From assembly GCA_009377505.1 (NCBI GenBank), contig WHTX01000006.1:1-39643 (forward strand): a stretch of 39,643 nucleotides of DNA, in the 5' to 3' direction. The position numbers and the translations under genes are program-made. The notes beneath the pieces were generated by a model. The model was not told where the DNA came from, did not search any database, and saw nothing but the letters and a program-made list of their open reading frames with translations. Shown here in pieces: positions 9,081 through 17,128 of the stretch. Source of the stretch: Acidimicrobiia bacterium (lineage in GTDB: Bacteria > Actinomycetota > Acidimicrobiia > Acidimicrobiales > CAIXPF01). The first letter of the stretch is position 1, and the number at the start of each line of letters is the position of its first letter.

Positions 9081-10616
9081 ATGAACCCAGTGCTCACCGC
9101 CGTCCTCGGCCTGATCGCCGCCGTCGTGCTCGTCGCCGGCCTCGTGGTCTCGCGCATCAAGGTCGCCGGCCCGAACCAGGCGTTCATCATCACCGGCCGC
9201 AAGGGCCAGGCGGTGACGAACCCCCAGACGGGCGAGGTGACCACCGACCTCTCGGGCCAGAAGGTGATCATGGGGGCGAGCGTGTTCGTCGTCCCCTTCG
9301 TGCAGCGCCTGGCCGTGCTCGACCTCACCTCTCGCCAGATACCCGTCACCGTGCCCGCGGCCATCTCCCGCAACGGCATCGGCTGCTCGCTCGAGGGCGT
9401 GGCCGTGGTGAAGGTGGGCGGCGCCGAGGACCTGGTCCGCGCCGGGGCCCAGCGCTTCCTCGGCCAGCAGCAGGAGGTCGACACCTTCACCAAGGAGGTC
9501 CTCGCCGGCAGCCTGCGGGCCATCGTCGGTCGCCTGACCGTCGAGGAGATCATCCGCGACCGGGCCACCTTCGCCAGCGCCGTGGCCGAGGAGGCCGAGT
9601 CGAGCCTCACCAACCAGGGCCTGGTGCTCGACACGTTCCAGCTGCAAGACATCCAGGCCGAGGGCACCTACCTGCGGGACCTGGGCCGCCCCGAGGCCGC
9701 CCGGGCCGAGATGGAGGCGGCGGTGGCCGAGGCCGACTCCCGGCGCGAGGCTGAGCAGGCCCGGCTCAAGGCCCAGGAAGCGATCGCCCTCTCCCAGCGC
9801 CAGCTCGACCTCAAGCAGGCCGAGATCAAGGCGCAGACCGACGCCGCCACCGCCGAGGCCGCTGCCGCCGGGCCCCTCACCCAGGCGGCTCGGGACCAGG
9901 AGGTCCTCGCTGCCCAGGAGCTGGTCGCCACGCGCCAGGCGGCGCTCAAGGAGCGCGAGCTCGACACCGAGGTGCGCCGCCCCGCCGACGCCGAGCGCTA
10001 CACGGTCGAGCAGGAGGCCGAGGGCCGAAAGCGGGCCGGCATCGCCGAGGCCGAAGCTCGCCGGGCCGCCACCATCGCCGCCGCCGAGGCCACGGCCGAG
10101 GAGAACCGGCTGGTGGGAGCCGGTGAGCGGCAACGGCGCGAGGAGCTGGCCCGGGCAGCGGAGATCGAGGTCCGCCTCCAGGGCGAGGCCGAGAAGGCGC
10201 GCCGCCAGGCCGTCGCCGAGGCGGTCAAGACCGAGGGCGAGGCGGAAGCGGCGGCCATCGCCGCCAAGGGCGAGGCCGAGGCTGGTGCCATGCGGGACAA
10301 GGCCGACGCCTACGAGCGGTACGGCGACGCCGCCGTGGTGGACCTGCTGGCCCAGACCCTGCCCGAGATCGTGCGGGCGGCGTCCGAGCCCATCTCCGCC
10401 GTCGACCGCATCACCGTCATCTCCACCGACGGCGCTGGCGCGCTGACCCAGAACGTGGCCTCCAACGTGTCCCAGGGCATCCAGATCGCCAGCGACCTCA
10501 CCGGTGTGAACCTGATGGAGCTGTTCACCTCGATGGCAGGACGGGCCGGCGGCGCCGGGGTGAAGGGCCCCGACGGCAAGGCTCCGCCGCCGCCGGCGCC
10601 GCCCGTGCCCCGCTGA
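9081..10616 (+). CDS. Flotillin-family (SPFH/band 7) protein
   Basis: A 511-residue flotillin. An N-terminal membrane anchor (residues about 4-24) is followed by the SPFH domain (about 25-200: PNQAFIITGRKGQAV, IPVTVPAAISRNGI, VLAGSLRAIVGRLTVEEI). Next comes a long alanine/glutamate-rich coiled coil (about 210-410, with many EAE and AEA repeats), then a C-terminal oligomerisation region with LLAQTLPEIVRAASEPI. The last 20 residues are proline-rich. Flotillins scaffold membrane microdomains in bacteria, and pairing with NfeD (as in YuaF-YuaG) is the usual arrangement. ATG 9081 is preceded by GGAGG, supplied by the last 44-bp repeat. It ends 18 nt from the convergent CoA-ligase gene. Confidence 0.93.
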   Translation: MNPVLTAVLGLIAAVVLVAGLVVSRIKVAGPNQAFIITGRKGQAVTNPQTGEVTTDLSGQKVIMGASVFVVPFVQRLAVLDLTSRQIPVTVPAAISRNGIGCSLEGVAVVKVGGAEDLVRAGAQRFLGQQQEVDTFTKEVLAGSLRAIVGRLTVEEIIRDRATFASAVAEEAESSLTNQGLVLDTFQLQDIQAEGTYLRDLGRPEAARAEMEAAVAEADSRREAEQARLKAQEAIALSQRQLDLKQAEIKAQTDAATAEAAAAGPLTQAARDQEVLAAQELVATRQAALKERELDTEVRRPADAERYTVEQEAEGRKRAGIAEAEARRAATIAAAEATAEENRLVGAGERQRREELARAAEIEVRLQGEAEKARRQAVAEAVKTEGEAEAAAIAAKGEAEAGAMRDKADAYERYGDAAVVDLLAQTLPEIVRAASEPISAVDRITVISTDGAGALTQNVASNVSQGIQIASDLTGVNLMELFTSMAGRAGGAGVKGPDGKAPPPPAPPVPR

Positions 10617-10634
10617 TGGTGGCGCCGCGGCCTG

Positions 10635-12230
10635 TCAGCCGTGGCCGGGGTCGCCCAGCTCCTCGAGGACGCGGGCGCGCAGTTCCACCTTGCGGACCTT
10701 GCCGGTGGGGGTCATCGGGAGCTCCGCCACGAGGCGCACGTGGCGGGGGATCTTGAAGCTCGCCACCCGCCCGCGCAGGTGCTCGAGGAGCGCCTCGTCA
10801 TCCACGCCAGCGCCCGGCTCGACCAGCACGTAAGCGACGGGCACCTCGCCGAGGCGGGGGTCGGGGTAGCCGACCACGGCCACGTCGACGACCCCGTCGA
10901 GCTCGCGCAGACGGCCCTCGACCTCGGCAGGAGCGACGTTCTCGCCGCCGACCTTGAGCATGTCCTTGAGCCGGCCCATGAACACCACGTGGCCGTCAGG
11001 GCGGAGTCGGGCCAGATCGCCGGAGTGCAGCCAGCCCTCGGTGTCGATCGTCGCCGCCGTGGCTACGGGGTCGTTGTAGTAGCCGAGCATGGTGGTGTAG
11101 CTGCGGGACAGCAGCTCACCGGGGGTGTCGGGCGGCAGGTCGGCTCCAGTCGCCGGGTCGACGACCCGCAGCTCCACGTCGAGCATGGGGTAGCCCGATG
11201 CCTCCAGGCGCTGCTCGGGGGTGGCGGTGACATGGGAGACGACGAGGGCGGTCCACACCTCGCTCATGCCCCACCCCGACACCGTCGGGCAGAACACCTC
11301 GTTGGCCTTGTAGGCGACAGGGGTGCTCGACTGCATGCCCGCGGCCAGCGTGCCCATGCGCAGCCTGAGCTGGCGGGGCCGCGCCTGCTGGGCTCGGATG
11401 AAGTCCGACCAGTGCGTGTCGAAGCCGTGGAACATGGTGATGCCCTCGGCCTCGGCGGCGTCGAGGACCTCATTGGCGTCGAACGCCTCGAAGAGCACCT
11501 GCCTGCTGCCGGTCATGGTGCTCATGAGGGCGACCTCGGTGAAGCCGAAGGCGTGGAAGAGCGGCAGGTAGCCGGCGTGCACGTCGGCGACGGTGACGCC
11601 GTGCATCTGGGCACGCTCGCCGACGCTGCGGACCACGGCGTGGCTGTGCACGGCTCCCTTGGGGGCGCTCGTGGTCCCCGACGTGTAGATGATGATGGCG
11701 GGGGCGCCGGGGTCGACGTCGGCGGCGCGGGCCACGACGGTGGCGTCCTCGACGCGGCTGCCCGCGGCGAGCAGGTCCTCCCAGCTCAGCGCACCTTCGG
11801 GCCGGTCCTCGCCCAGCACGACCAGGCGGGACAGCTTGGGCCAGTGGGGCAGGGCCTCGCGCACCATGGCGCTGTAGTCGACGGGGCCGGACCGATCGTT
11901 CACGACGAGGGTGCTGACGTCGGCCCAGTCGACGGCGTAGGCGACGTCCTCGGCGCGGTAGCGGGTGTTGAGGGGCACGATCACGGCGCCGACCCGGCTG
12001 ATGGCGTACATGAGGAACAGCCACTCGGGCCGGTTCGTCATCCAGATGCCGACCTTGTCACCGGGCTCGACCCCGAGGCCGACCAGCCCCTTGGCCACCC
12101 GGTCGACCTCGACGGCGACCTCGCCGTGCGTCCAGCGCCGGCCGCCGAAGACCAGGGCCTCGCGGTCGCCCCATCGTTGGGCTGCCTCCGCAGGCAGGTC
12201 GCCGATGCGCCGTGGCCTCCAGGCGTCCAT
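10635..12230 (-). CDS. Acyl-CoA synthetase (AMP-forming, class I adenylate-forming)
   Basis: A 531-residue acid:CoA ligase that activates a carboxylate through an acyl-AMP. Motifs in order: the P-loop YTSGTTSAPKG (182-192), the GWGMSE aromatic/adenine motif, the GWLHSGDLARL aspartate motif, the hinge RLKDMLKVGGENVAPAEVE, and the C-terminal TPTGKVRK with catalytic K511. All expected catalytic residues are present, unlike the AMP-binding enzyme at 19111-21069. The ATG at 12230 has GAAGGGGA upstream on the minus strand. It stands alone, convergent with flotillin. It resembles fatty-acid/cyclohexanecarboxylate-type ligases (FadD family); the substrate is not determinable from sequence. Confidence 0.92.
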   Translation of the reverse strand: MDAWRPRRIGDLPAEAAQRWGDREALVFGGRRWTHGEVAVEVDRVAKGLVGLGVEPGDKVGIWMTNRPEWLFLMYAISRVGAVIVPLNTRYRAEDVAYAVDWADVSTLVVNDRSGPVDYSAMVREALPHWPKLSRLVVLGEDRPEGALSWEDLLAAGSRVEDATVVARAADVDPGAPAIIIYTSGTTSAPKGAVHSHAVVRSVGERAQMHGVTVADVHAGYLPLFHAFGFTEVALMSTMTGSRQVLFEAFDANEVLDAAEAEGITMFHGFDTHWSDFIRAQQARPRQLRLRMGTLAAGMQSSTPVAYKANEVFCPTVSGWGMSEVWTALVVSHVTATPEQRLEASGYPMLDVELRVVDPATGADLPPDTPGELLSRSYTTMLGYYNDPVATAATIDTEGWLHSGDLARLRPDGHVVFMGRLKDMLKVGGENVAPAEVEGRLRELDGVVDVAVVGYPDPRLGEVPVAYVLVEPGAGVDDEALLEHLRGRVASFKIPRHVRLVAELPMTPTGKVRKVELRARVLEELGDPGHG

Positions 12231-12400
12231 TGGCCGTCCCCTTCCATCGCGTCTGGTCATCGAAGGTAGTTGCCCTGGCCACGATGCCCCCAGGCGGCGG
12301 GGCGGCGGGCGGCGGGCCCTTGGCGGCGGCGGTCGGCGACGCCAGGGCGGCCCGGCCGCCCCCGGTGTCGTCACCACCGTCTACATAGCGACGTTAGGGG

Positions 12401-12406
12401 TAGGGT
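12401..12406 (+). promoter_or_regulatory. Candidate leaderless promoter before the TAP-like remnant
   Basis: TAGGGT ends 6 nt before ATG 12413. The same hexamer and spacing stand before the acyl-CoA dehydrogenase (25918-25923). The remainder of the 12231-12400 intergenic stretch is G/C-rich and shows no gene. Confidence 0.4.
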
Positions 12407-12412
12407 CTGGCA

Positions 12413-12743
12413 ATGAGACACCGAACACGGCGGACTGTTGGACTCACCTCTGCCGAGACCTTCCAGCCGGTGTACACCGAAGTGCCCACCCTCGTCGTGA
12501 CCGGCCCGTTCGACCACGTCACGCCGCCGGTGTACGGCGAAGAGGTCGACGCCGTGCTGCCGCAGGACCGTTACGTCGAGGTCGCCGGGGTCGGCCACTC
12601 CCCCCTCCTCGCTGCCGGCGACTGCGGCGCCAGCCTGCTGCTCGGCTTCGTCGCCGACCCCGACGGCCGAGCTGGGCCGATCCTGCCTCCCCGACGGGCC
12701 GACCTTCTACCTGCCCGATCAGCTCGCCGAGAGCGCGACCTGA
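12413..12743 (+). pseudogene. Remnant of a TAP-like alpha/beta hydrolase (C-terminal domain only)
   Basis: From ATG 12413 about 20 residues of unclear origin lead into a C-terminal hydrolase domain like that of secreted tripeptidyl aminopeptidases (TAP): VPTLVVTGPFDHVTPPVYGEEVD, then YVEVAGVGHSPL with the acid Asp and base His. The nucleophile-bearing N-terminal two thirds (usually 300 or more residues) is missing. Past FVADP the frame breaks at CCCC near 12660. Removing one C restores TAELGRSCLPDGPTFYLP and a stop at 12741-12743, the normal cysteine-containing tail of the family. A promoter-like TAGGGT and start are retained, as if an internal deletion fused the gene's start to its end. No function is expected. 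Confidence 0.65.
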
Positions 12744-12781
12744 CGACGAGCTCGGCGACCCGCCGAGCGACCAACCACTCG

Positions 12782-12813
12782 GCGAGGCCCCGGCCACCTG
12801 GCCGGGGCCTCGC
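12782..12813. terminator. Strong hairpin, probable terminator
   Basis: GCGAGGCCCCGGCC-ACCT-GGCCGGGGCCTCGC is a perfect 14-bp stem with a 4-nt loop. A smaller hairpin (CTCGGCG-ACC-CGCCGAG, 12751-12767) precedes it. There is no T-run, as is common for actinobacterial terminators. It separates the TAP-like remnant from the LLM oxidoreductase. Confidence 0.6.
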
Positions 12814-12860
12814 TGGTGGCAGGCCGTCCCTCGCGCAGCGCGCTGCTACGGTCGGCGAGC

Positions 12861-13970
12861 ATGAAGTTCTCGGTCTTCTACGAGATCCCCGTCGCTCGGC
12901 CGTGGAACGAGCGCAGCGAGTACGAGGCCTATCGCGAGGTCCTCGAGCAGGTCGTACTCGCCGACAAGCTCGGCTTCCACGCCGTCTGGAGCGTGGAGCA
13001 CCACTTCCTCGAGGAGTTCTCGCACTGCTCGAACCCCGAGGTGCTCTACGGCGCCATCGCCGCCAAGACCGAGAACATCCGCATCGGCTACGGCGTGCGC
13101 CTCACGCCCAAGCCGTACAACCACCCCGTGCGCTCCGCGGAGTCGGCCGCCACCCTCGACCTCATCTCCGGCGGGCGCGTCTACTTCGGCACCGGCCGTT
13201 CCACGACGCGCCAGGAGCTGGAGGGCTTCGGGGTCGACCCCCACGAGACCCGCGACATGTGGCAGGAGGCGGTGGAGCGCATCGTCGGCTGCTGGACGAA
13301 CGACGAGTACGAGTTCGAGGGCCAGTACTGGTCGATGCCCCGCCGCCGGGTGCTGCCCAAGCCCCTGCAGAAGCCGCACCCGCCGATCTTCGGCGCCACC
13401 GGGTCCATCGAGGGCCACGAGCTGATGGGCGAGCTGGGCATGGGCCTCTGCTCGTTCAGCATCGGCACCTCGATGGAGAACCTGACCGAGCGCATCGACA
13501 AGTACCGGGCCGCCTCCCAGCGTTGCGAGAAGCCCATCGGCGCCTTCAAGAACGAGCACGTCGTGGCGTTCACCATGGTCGACTGCGCGGCGACCAAGGA
13601 GGCCTCCTACGCCGCCGCCCGGGGCGCGTACGAGTGGTACGCGAACACCACGATCGAGAACTTCGTGGCGTTCTCCGACTGGCTCGAGGACCGCTCTGGC
13701 AGCCTCGGCACCTACAGCTACACCGACCGGATGCGCCAGGCCGGCCGTTCGGGCCGGGCCAAGTCGGCGCTGACCTTCGACAACATGATGCGGAACAACA
13801 GCGTCATCGCCGGCGACCCCGACGAGGTCATCGAACGCGCCCGCCAGTACGAGGAAGCCGGCGTCGACCAGCTCCTCTGCATCCTGAACCCCTATGACAT
13901 CCCGCACGCGAAGGTGATGGAGACGATCGAGCTGCTGGGCCGCCACGTGCTCCCGGCGTTCGCCGACTGA
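12861..13970 (+). CDS. LLM-class flavin-dependent oxidoreductase (luciferase-like)
   Basis: A 369-residue TIM-barrel monooxygenase of the bacterial-luciferase superfamily, using reduced FMN (or F420 in some actinobacterial members). Visible blocks are MKFSVFYEIP, the GFHAVWSVEHHF turn after strand 2, IRIGYGVRLTP, LDLISGGRVYFGTGRS and HPPIFGATGS. The GDPDEVIERARQYEEAGVDQLLCI segment near the C-terminus is typical. TACGGT (12847-12852) stands 8 nt before ATG 12861, and there is no SD. Substrate is unknown. Transcribed separately from the convergent MFS gene. Confidence 0.9.
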   Translation: MKFSVFYEIPVARPWNERSEYEAYREVLEQVVLADKLGFHAVWSVEHHFLEEFSHCSNPEVLYGAIAAKTENIRIGYGVRLTPKPYNHPVRSAESAATLDLISGGRVYFGTGRSTTRQELEGFGVDPHETRDMWQEAVERIVGCWTNDEYEFEGQYWSMPRRRVLPKPLQKPHPPIFGATGSIEGHELMGELGMGLCSFSIGTSMENLTERIDKYRAASQRCEKPIGAFKNEHVVAFTMVDCAATKEASYAAARGAYEWYANTTIENFVAFSDWLEDRSGSLGTYSYTDRMRQAGRSGRAKSALTFDNMMRNNSVIAGDPDEVIERARQYEEAGVDQLLCILNPYDIPHAKVMETIELLGRHVLPAFAD

Positions 13971-14024
13971 GCGAGGCCGAGCCGCTCGGCAAAGGGATCA
14001 TCTAGTGTCCTCATGGCCAAATCT

Positions 14025-14070
14025 CCGGTGATGAAATCAGGGCGGCCACGTTCGTCCAATTCGTCACCGG
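14025..14070. terminator. Inverted repeat between convergent genes
   Basis: CCGGTGATGAA (14025-14035) and TTCGTCACCGG (14060-14070) pair over 10 of 11 bases across a 24-nt loop. The position between the LLM and MFS stop codons suits a bidirectional terminator, though the loop is long. The rest of the 134-nt gap holds only a 23-codon ORF (ATG 14014), which I do not consider a gene. Confidence 0.35.
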
Positions 14071-14104
14071 GGAAAGGCCCATGAGCGAGTAGACGGCGCC
14101 ACGG

Positions 14105-15355
14105 TCAGGGCGTAGGCATGCCGGACGGCTCGGCGACCAGCCCCCGGGAGCCGAGCGTGAGCCGTACGAAGGCAGCCAGGCAGAGCACGGCGAGCGCCCC
14201 GGCGAAGACCTCGACCGCAGGCAGCACTTCGACCCGGGTGGCGAGGAGGCCGACGCCGATGACGGGCGCGCCCGTACCTACGTAGGTGAGTAGGTAGAAG
14301 GTGGACATGATGTCGGCGTGACGGTCAGCGGGCGCGACCTCGCTGACGGCAGTCATCGCCCCGAGGAAGGCCAACCCCTGGCCGAGCCCCGCGCCCACGG
14401 TGGCGACCAGCAACAGCGGCAACGAACGGGCCTCCCCCGCGGTCACGAGGAGCACCAGGCCGACCACCAGCAGCCCGAGGCCACGCCGCTGCGCGCCACT
14501 TGCCTCCTGGCCCTGGCCGCGCAGCTGCACGACGGCCGAGGCGGCGAACAAGAGGCTGACCACGCCCCCCGCCACCGCCACGTTGGCCGTGCCCGCCAGC
14601 GCCGATGCGTAGGAGGGCACCAGCGTGAGGAACAGGGCCGTGACGGCCCACGCCAGGAAGCTGCTGACCGAGGCGGTGGCGAACGGCTCCCGGATCGAGC
14701 GGGGGACCTGGGGCCGGCGTGGCCGCCACCGCACGGCCGGGGACACGTCGGGGAGCCGGGAGACGCCGTACAGCGCGGGCACGATCGCCACGATCTCGAC
14801 CAGGTACACGAGCGCCAGCGGCCACGGGGCGTACTCGGCCAGGAGACCGGCCACGAGCGGCCCGCCCCCTGCGCCGACGACGATGCACCCGGTGGCGACG
14901 ACGACCGCGCGGGCACGGTCGCCCGTCGGCTCCGTCTCCGCCATCGCCGCGGTCAGCGCCCCCGAGCCGAGGCCCATGGCGACCCCCTGGACGACCCGTG
15001 CCGCGTACAGCCACCCGGTGCCGTCGGCCAGGGCGAAGACGGCGGCGCCGAGCACGGCCAGGAGGAACGCGGGCACGAGCACGCGTCGGCGGCCGATCAC
15101 GTCGGAGAGCGGCCCGAAGAGGAGCAGCGACGGGATCAGCGCGGCCACGTAGACGGCGAAGACGAGCGTGACCACCAGCGGAGAGAAGCCGAACTCACCC
15201 TGGTACACGCGGTACAGGGGTGACGGCATGTTGGTGCCCATGAACAGCACGAGCAGGGCGTACGCGCACAGCCAGAACGTGACGCCGCGCGCCGGGGGCT
15301 CGTGCGCGGAGCCAGCCGCGGCACCAGGGTCGTGGGTCGCTCGGGCACCGGCCAT
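14105..15355 (-). CDS. MFS transporter, drug-efflux type
   Basis: A 416-residue major facilitator with about 12 hydrophobic segments. Motif A lies in the loop after TM2 (GPLSDVIGRRRVLVPA). The RVVQGVAMGLGSGALTAAM stretch in TM4 carries the conserved arginine, and GAGGGPLVAGLLAEYAPW resembles motif C of exporters (TM5). These features favour proton-driven efflux rather than uptake. ATG 15355 has no SD, but AAGGGT lies 6 nt upstream, again a leaderless arrangement. It therefore seems to have its own promoter 60 nt downstream of the livG stop, rather than being the last gene of the ABC operon. Substrate unknown. Confidence 0.88.
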   Translation of the reverse strand: MAGARATHDPGAAAGSAHEPPARGVTFWLCAYALLVLFMGTNMPSPLYRVYQGEFGFSPLVVTLVFAVYVAALIPSLLLFGPLSDVIGRRRVLVPAFLLAVLGAAVFALADGTGWLYAARVVQGVAMGLGSGALTAAMAETEPTGDRARAVVVATGCIVVGAGGGPLVAGLLAEYAPWPLALVYLVEIVAIVPALYGVSRLPDVSPAVRWRPRRPQVPRSIREPFATASVSSFLAWAVTALFLTLVPSYASALAGTANVAVAGGVVSLLFAASAVVQLRGQGQEASGAQRRGLGLLVVGLVLLVTAGEARSLPLLLVATVGAGLGQGLAFLGAMTAVSEVAPADRHADIMSTFYLLTYVGTGAPVIGVGLLATRVEVLPAVEVFAGALAVLCLAAFVRLTLGSRGLVAEPSGMPTP

Positions 15356-15415
15356 GCGCCCACCCTTGCCGCTAGCGGGGCACCGGTCGATGACCTGGGA
15401 GGTAACGGCCCCGGG

Positions 15416-16246
15416 TCAGGAGACGCTGGCGTCGGCCGCGTCGTCCTCTTCCGAGCGGCCGAGGTAGGCGGCCACGACGGCCTCGTCCTGCATCACCTCG
15501 GCCGGCGGCCCGGCGGCGATCCTGCGCCCGAAGTCCAACACGTAGACCAGGTCGCACAGGTCGCTCACGAAGCGGATGTCGTGCTCGATGAGGACCTGGG
15601 TCAGCCCCGACTCCCGCTTCATGCGCACGATGAACCGGGCGACGTCCTCCTTCTCCTCCGTCGTCATGCCCGAGGAGGGCTCGTCGAGGAGCAGCAGCTT
15701 CGGCTCGGAGGCGAGCGCCCGGCCGATCTCCACCAGCTTCCGCTGCCCGGCAGCGAGGGAGCCGGCGGGCCGGTTCCGCAGGCGGCCGATGTCGAGGAAG
15801 TCGATCAGCTCCTCGACCTTCTCGCGATGCTCGACCTCTTCGCGCCGTCCCCGCCCCCAGAACAACGTCGCCGCCAGCACCCCCCGGCGCATGTGGCGGT
15901 GCCGGCCCACCATGATGTTCTCGACAGCGCTGGCCTCGTCGACGAGCTCGATGTTCTGGAACGTGCGGCTGATCCCGGTGGCGGCGACCTCCCACGGGTG
16001 GAGGCCGAGCAGGCTCGTCCCGTCGAAGGTGATCGAGCCGGACTGGGGCCGGTAGAAGCCGTTGATGCAGTTCAGCAAGCTCGTCTTGCCCGCCCCGTTC
16101 GGGCCGATGATCCCCACCACGAGCCCTCGGGGCACGGCCAGGGAGACATCTTGGAGGGCGACGATGCCCCCGAAGCGGAGCTCGACGTCCTGGACGTCGA
16201 GGAGGGTGTCGCCTGCCCCGGTGATGTCGGCTGCCACGTCTGCCAC
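15416..16246 (-). CDS. livG: Branched-chain-type ABC transporter ATPase (LivG-like)
   Basis: A 276-residue ATPase of the HAAT (branched-chain amino acid/organic acid) ABC importers. Walker A is GPNGAGKT (48-55), the Q-loop ISRTFQNIEL, the signature SLAAGQRK (163-170), Walker B LLLLDEP (184-190), and the switch histidine is in VLIEHDIRFV. The signature is LAAGQ rather than LSGGQ, frequent in LivG proteins. ATG 16246 follows the livF stop by 15 nt. It is the last gene of the seven-gene transport operon that begins at 23569. With livF it powers the permease pair livH/livM. Confidence 0.93.
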   Translation of the reverse strand: MADVAADITGAGDTLLDVQDVELRFGGIVALQDVSLAVPRGLVVGIIGPNGAGKTSLLNCINGFYRPQSGSITFDGTSLLGLHPWEVAATGISRTFQNIELVDEASAVENIMVGRHRHMRRGVLAATLFWGRGRREEVEHREKVEELIDFLDIGRLRNRPAGSLAAGQRKLVEIGRALASEPKLLLLDEPSSGMTTEEKEDVARFIVRMKRESGLTQVLIEHDIRFVSDLCDLVYVLDFGRRIAAGPPAEVMQDEAVVAAYLGRSEEDDAADASVS

Positions 16247-16261
16247 GTCTCTGCTCCGTCC

Positions 16262-17128
16262 TCACCAGCGCCGCTTGCGCCGGTAGTGCTTGACGTCCGC
16301 GTAGCTCCTGATGCCTGCCTCGTCGCTGATGCCGAGGTAGAAGCGCTGCACATCGGCGTTGCCGCGCAGCATGTCCGGCGTGCCGTCGAACACCACCCGT
16401 CCGGTCTCGATGATGTAGGCGTAGTGGGCGATGCGCAGGGCCGACGCCGCGTTCTGCTCGACGAGCACGATGCTCGTCCCCTGTTCCCGGTTGATGGCGG
16501 ACAGGATGCCCATGAGCCGGGTCACGATGACCGGTGCAAGCCCGAAGGAGAGCTCGTCGACGAGGAGCACCCGGGGGGCCAACAGCAGGGCGCGGGCGAT
16601 GGCGAGCATCTTGCGCTCGCCTCCGCTCATGTAGCCGGCGACCTGCTTGCGCCGCTCCTCGAGCACCGGGAAGAGCTCGTGGATCCGGGCCATGGCCCCG
16701 GCCCGCGACGCCTCGTCACCGGGGTGGGGCACGATGCGCAGGTTGTCCTCCACGGGCAGGGAGCGGAAGATGCTCTCCTCCTCGGGCACGATGCACACGC
16801 CGCGGCGGGCGATCTCGTCCGGTGGGAGGCCGCTGATCCGCTGGCCGTCGAAGCGGACCTCGCCGTCGGTGATCTCCCCGTTCTCCGCGGGGAGGAACCC
16901 GGTGATCGCCCGCAGCAGCGTCGTCTTGCCCGCGCCGTTCGGGCCGAGGACAGCCACGATGCTCCCGTCCGGCACCTCGATGGACAGGCCCTGGATGGCC
17001 ACCTGCACGTGGTTGTAGACGACCTCGACCTGGCGGCACTCGAGGAGCGGCCGCGCCGCCTCGCGGGCCGCTGCAGCTCCCTCTTCGGTGCTCTGCACCA
17101 GCCCTGCACCTCCGTCCTGGGTCGTCAC
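16262..17128 (-). CDS. livF: Branched-chain-type ABC transporter ATPase (LivF-like)
   Basis: The second ATPase, 288 residues. About 28 non-conserved N-terminal residues precede the ABC domain. Walker A GPNGAGKT (62-69), signature GYMSGGERKM, Walker B VLLVDELSFGLAP and switch VLVEQNAASAL are all canonical for LivF. GTG 17128 overlaps the livM stop by 4 nt (GTGA), which fixes this start and rules out the longer frame running back into livM. A basic C-terminal tail (KHYRRKRRW) is added. Confidence 0.92.
   Translation of the reverse strand: MTTQDGGAGLVQSTEEGAAAAREAARPLLECRQVEVVYNHVQVAIQGLSIEVPDGSIVAVLGPNGAGKTTLLRAITGFLPAENGEITDGEVRFDGQRISGLPPDEIARRGVCIVPEEESIFRSLPVEDNLRIVPHPGDEASRAGAMARIHELFPVLEERRKQVAGYMSGGERKMLAIARALLLAPRVLLVDELSFGLAPVIVTRLMGILSAINREQGTSIVLVEQNAASALRIAHYAYIIETGRVVFDGTPDMLRGNADVQRFYLGISDEAGIRSYADVKHYRRKRRW

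Noticed and set aside
10641-12269. Long open frame antisense to the acyl-CoA synthetase
   Set aside because: The minus-strand ligase has every family motif; the antisense product is a repetitive Val/Gly/Arg/His sequence.
12413-13897. A 494-codon frame running from the TAP-like remnant through the LLM gene
   Set aside because: Beyond about 12700 it is a shadow of the LLM oxidoreductase in the wrong frame.
14014-14085. A 23-codon ORF containing KSGRPRSSN, like the N-terminus of some TetR regulators
   Set aside because: It stops at once, no further TetR sequence follows, and it lies in a probable terminator between convergent genes.
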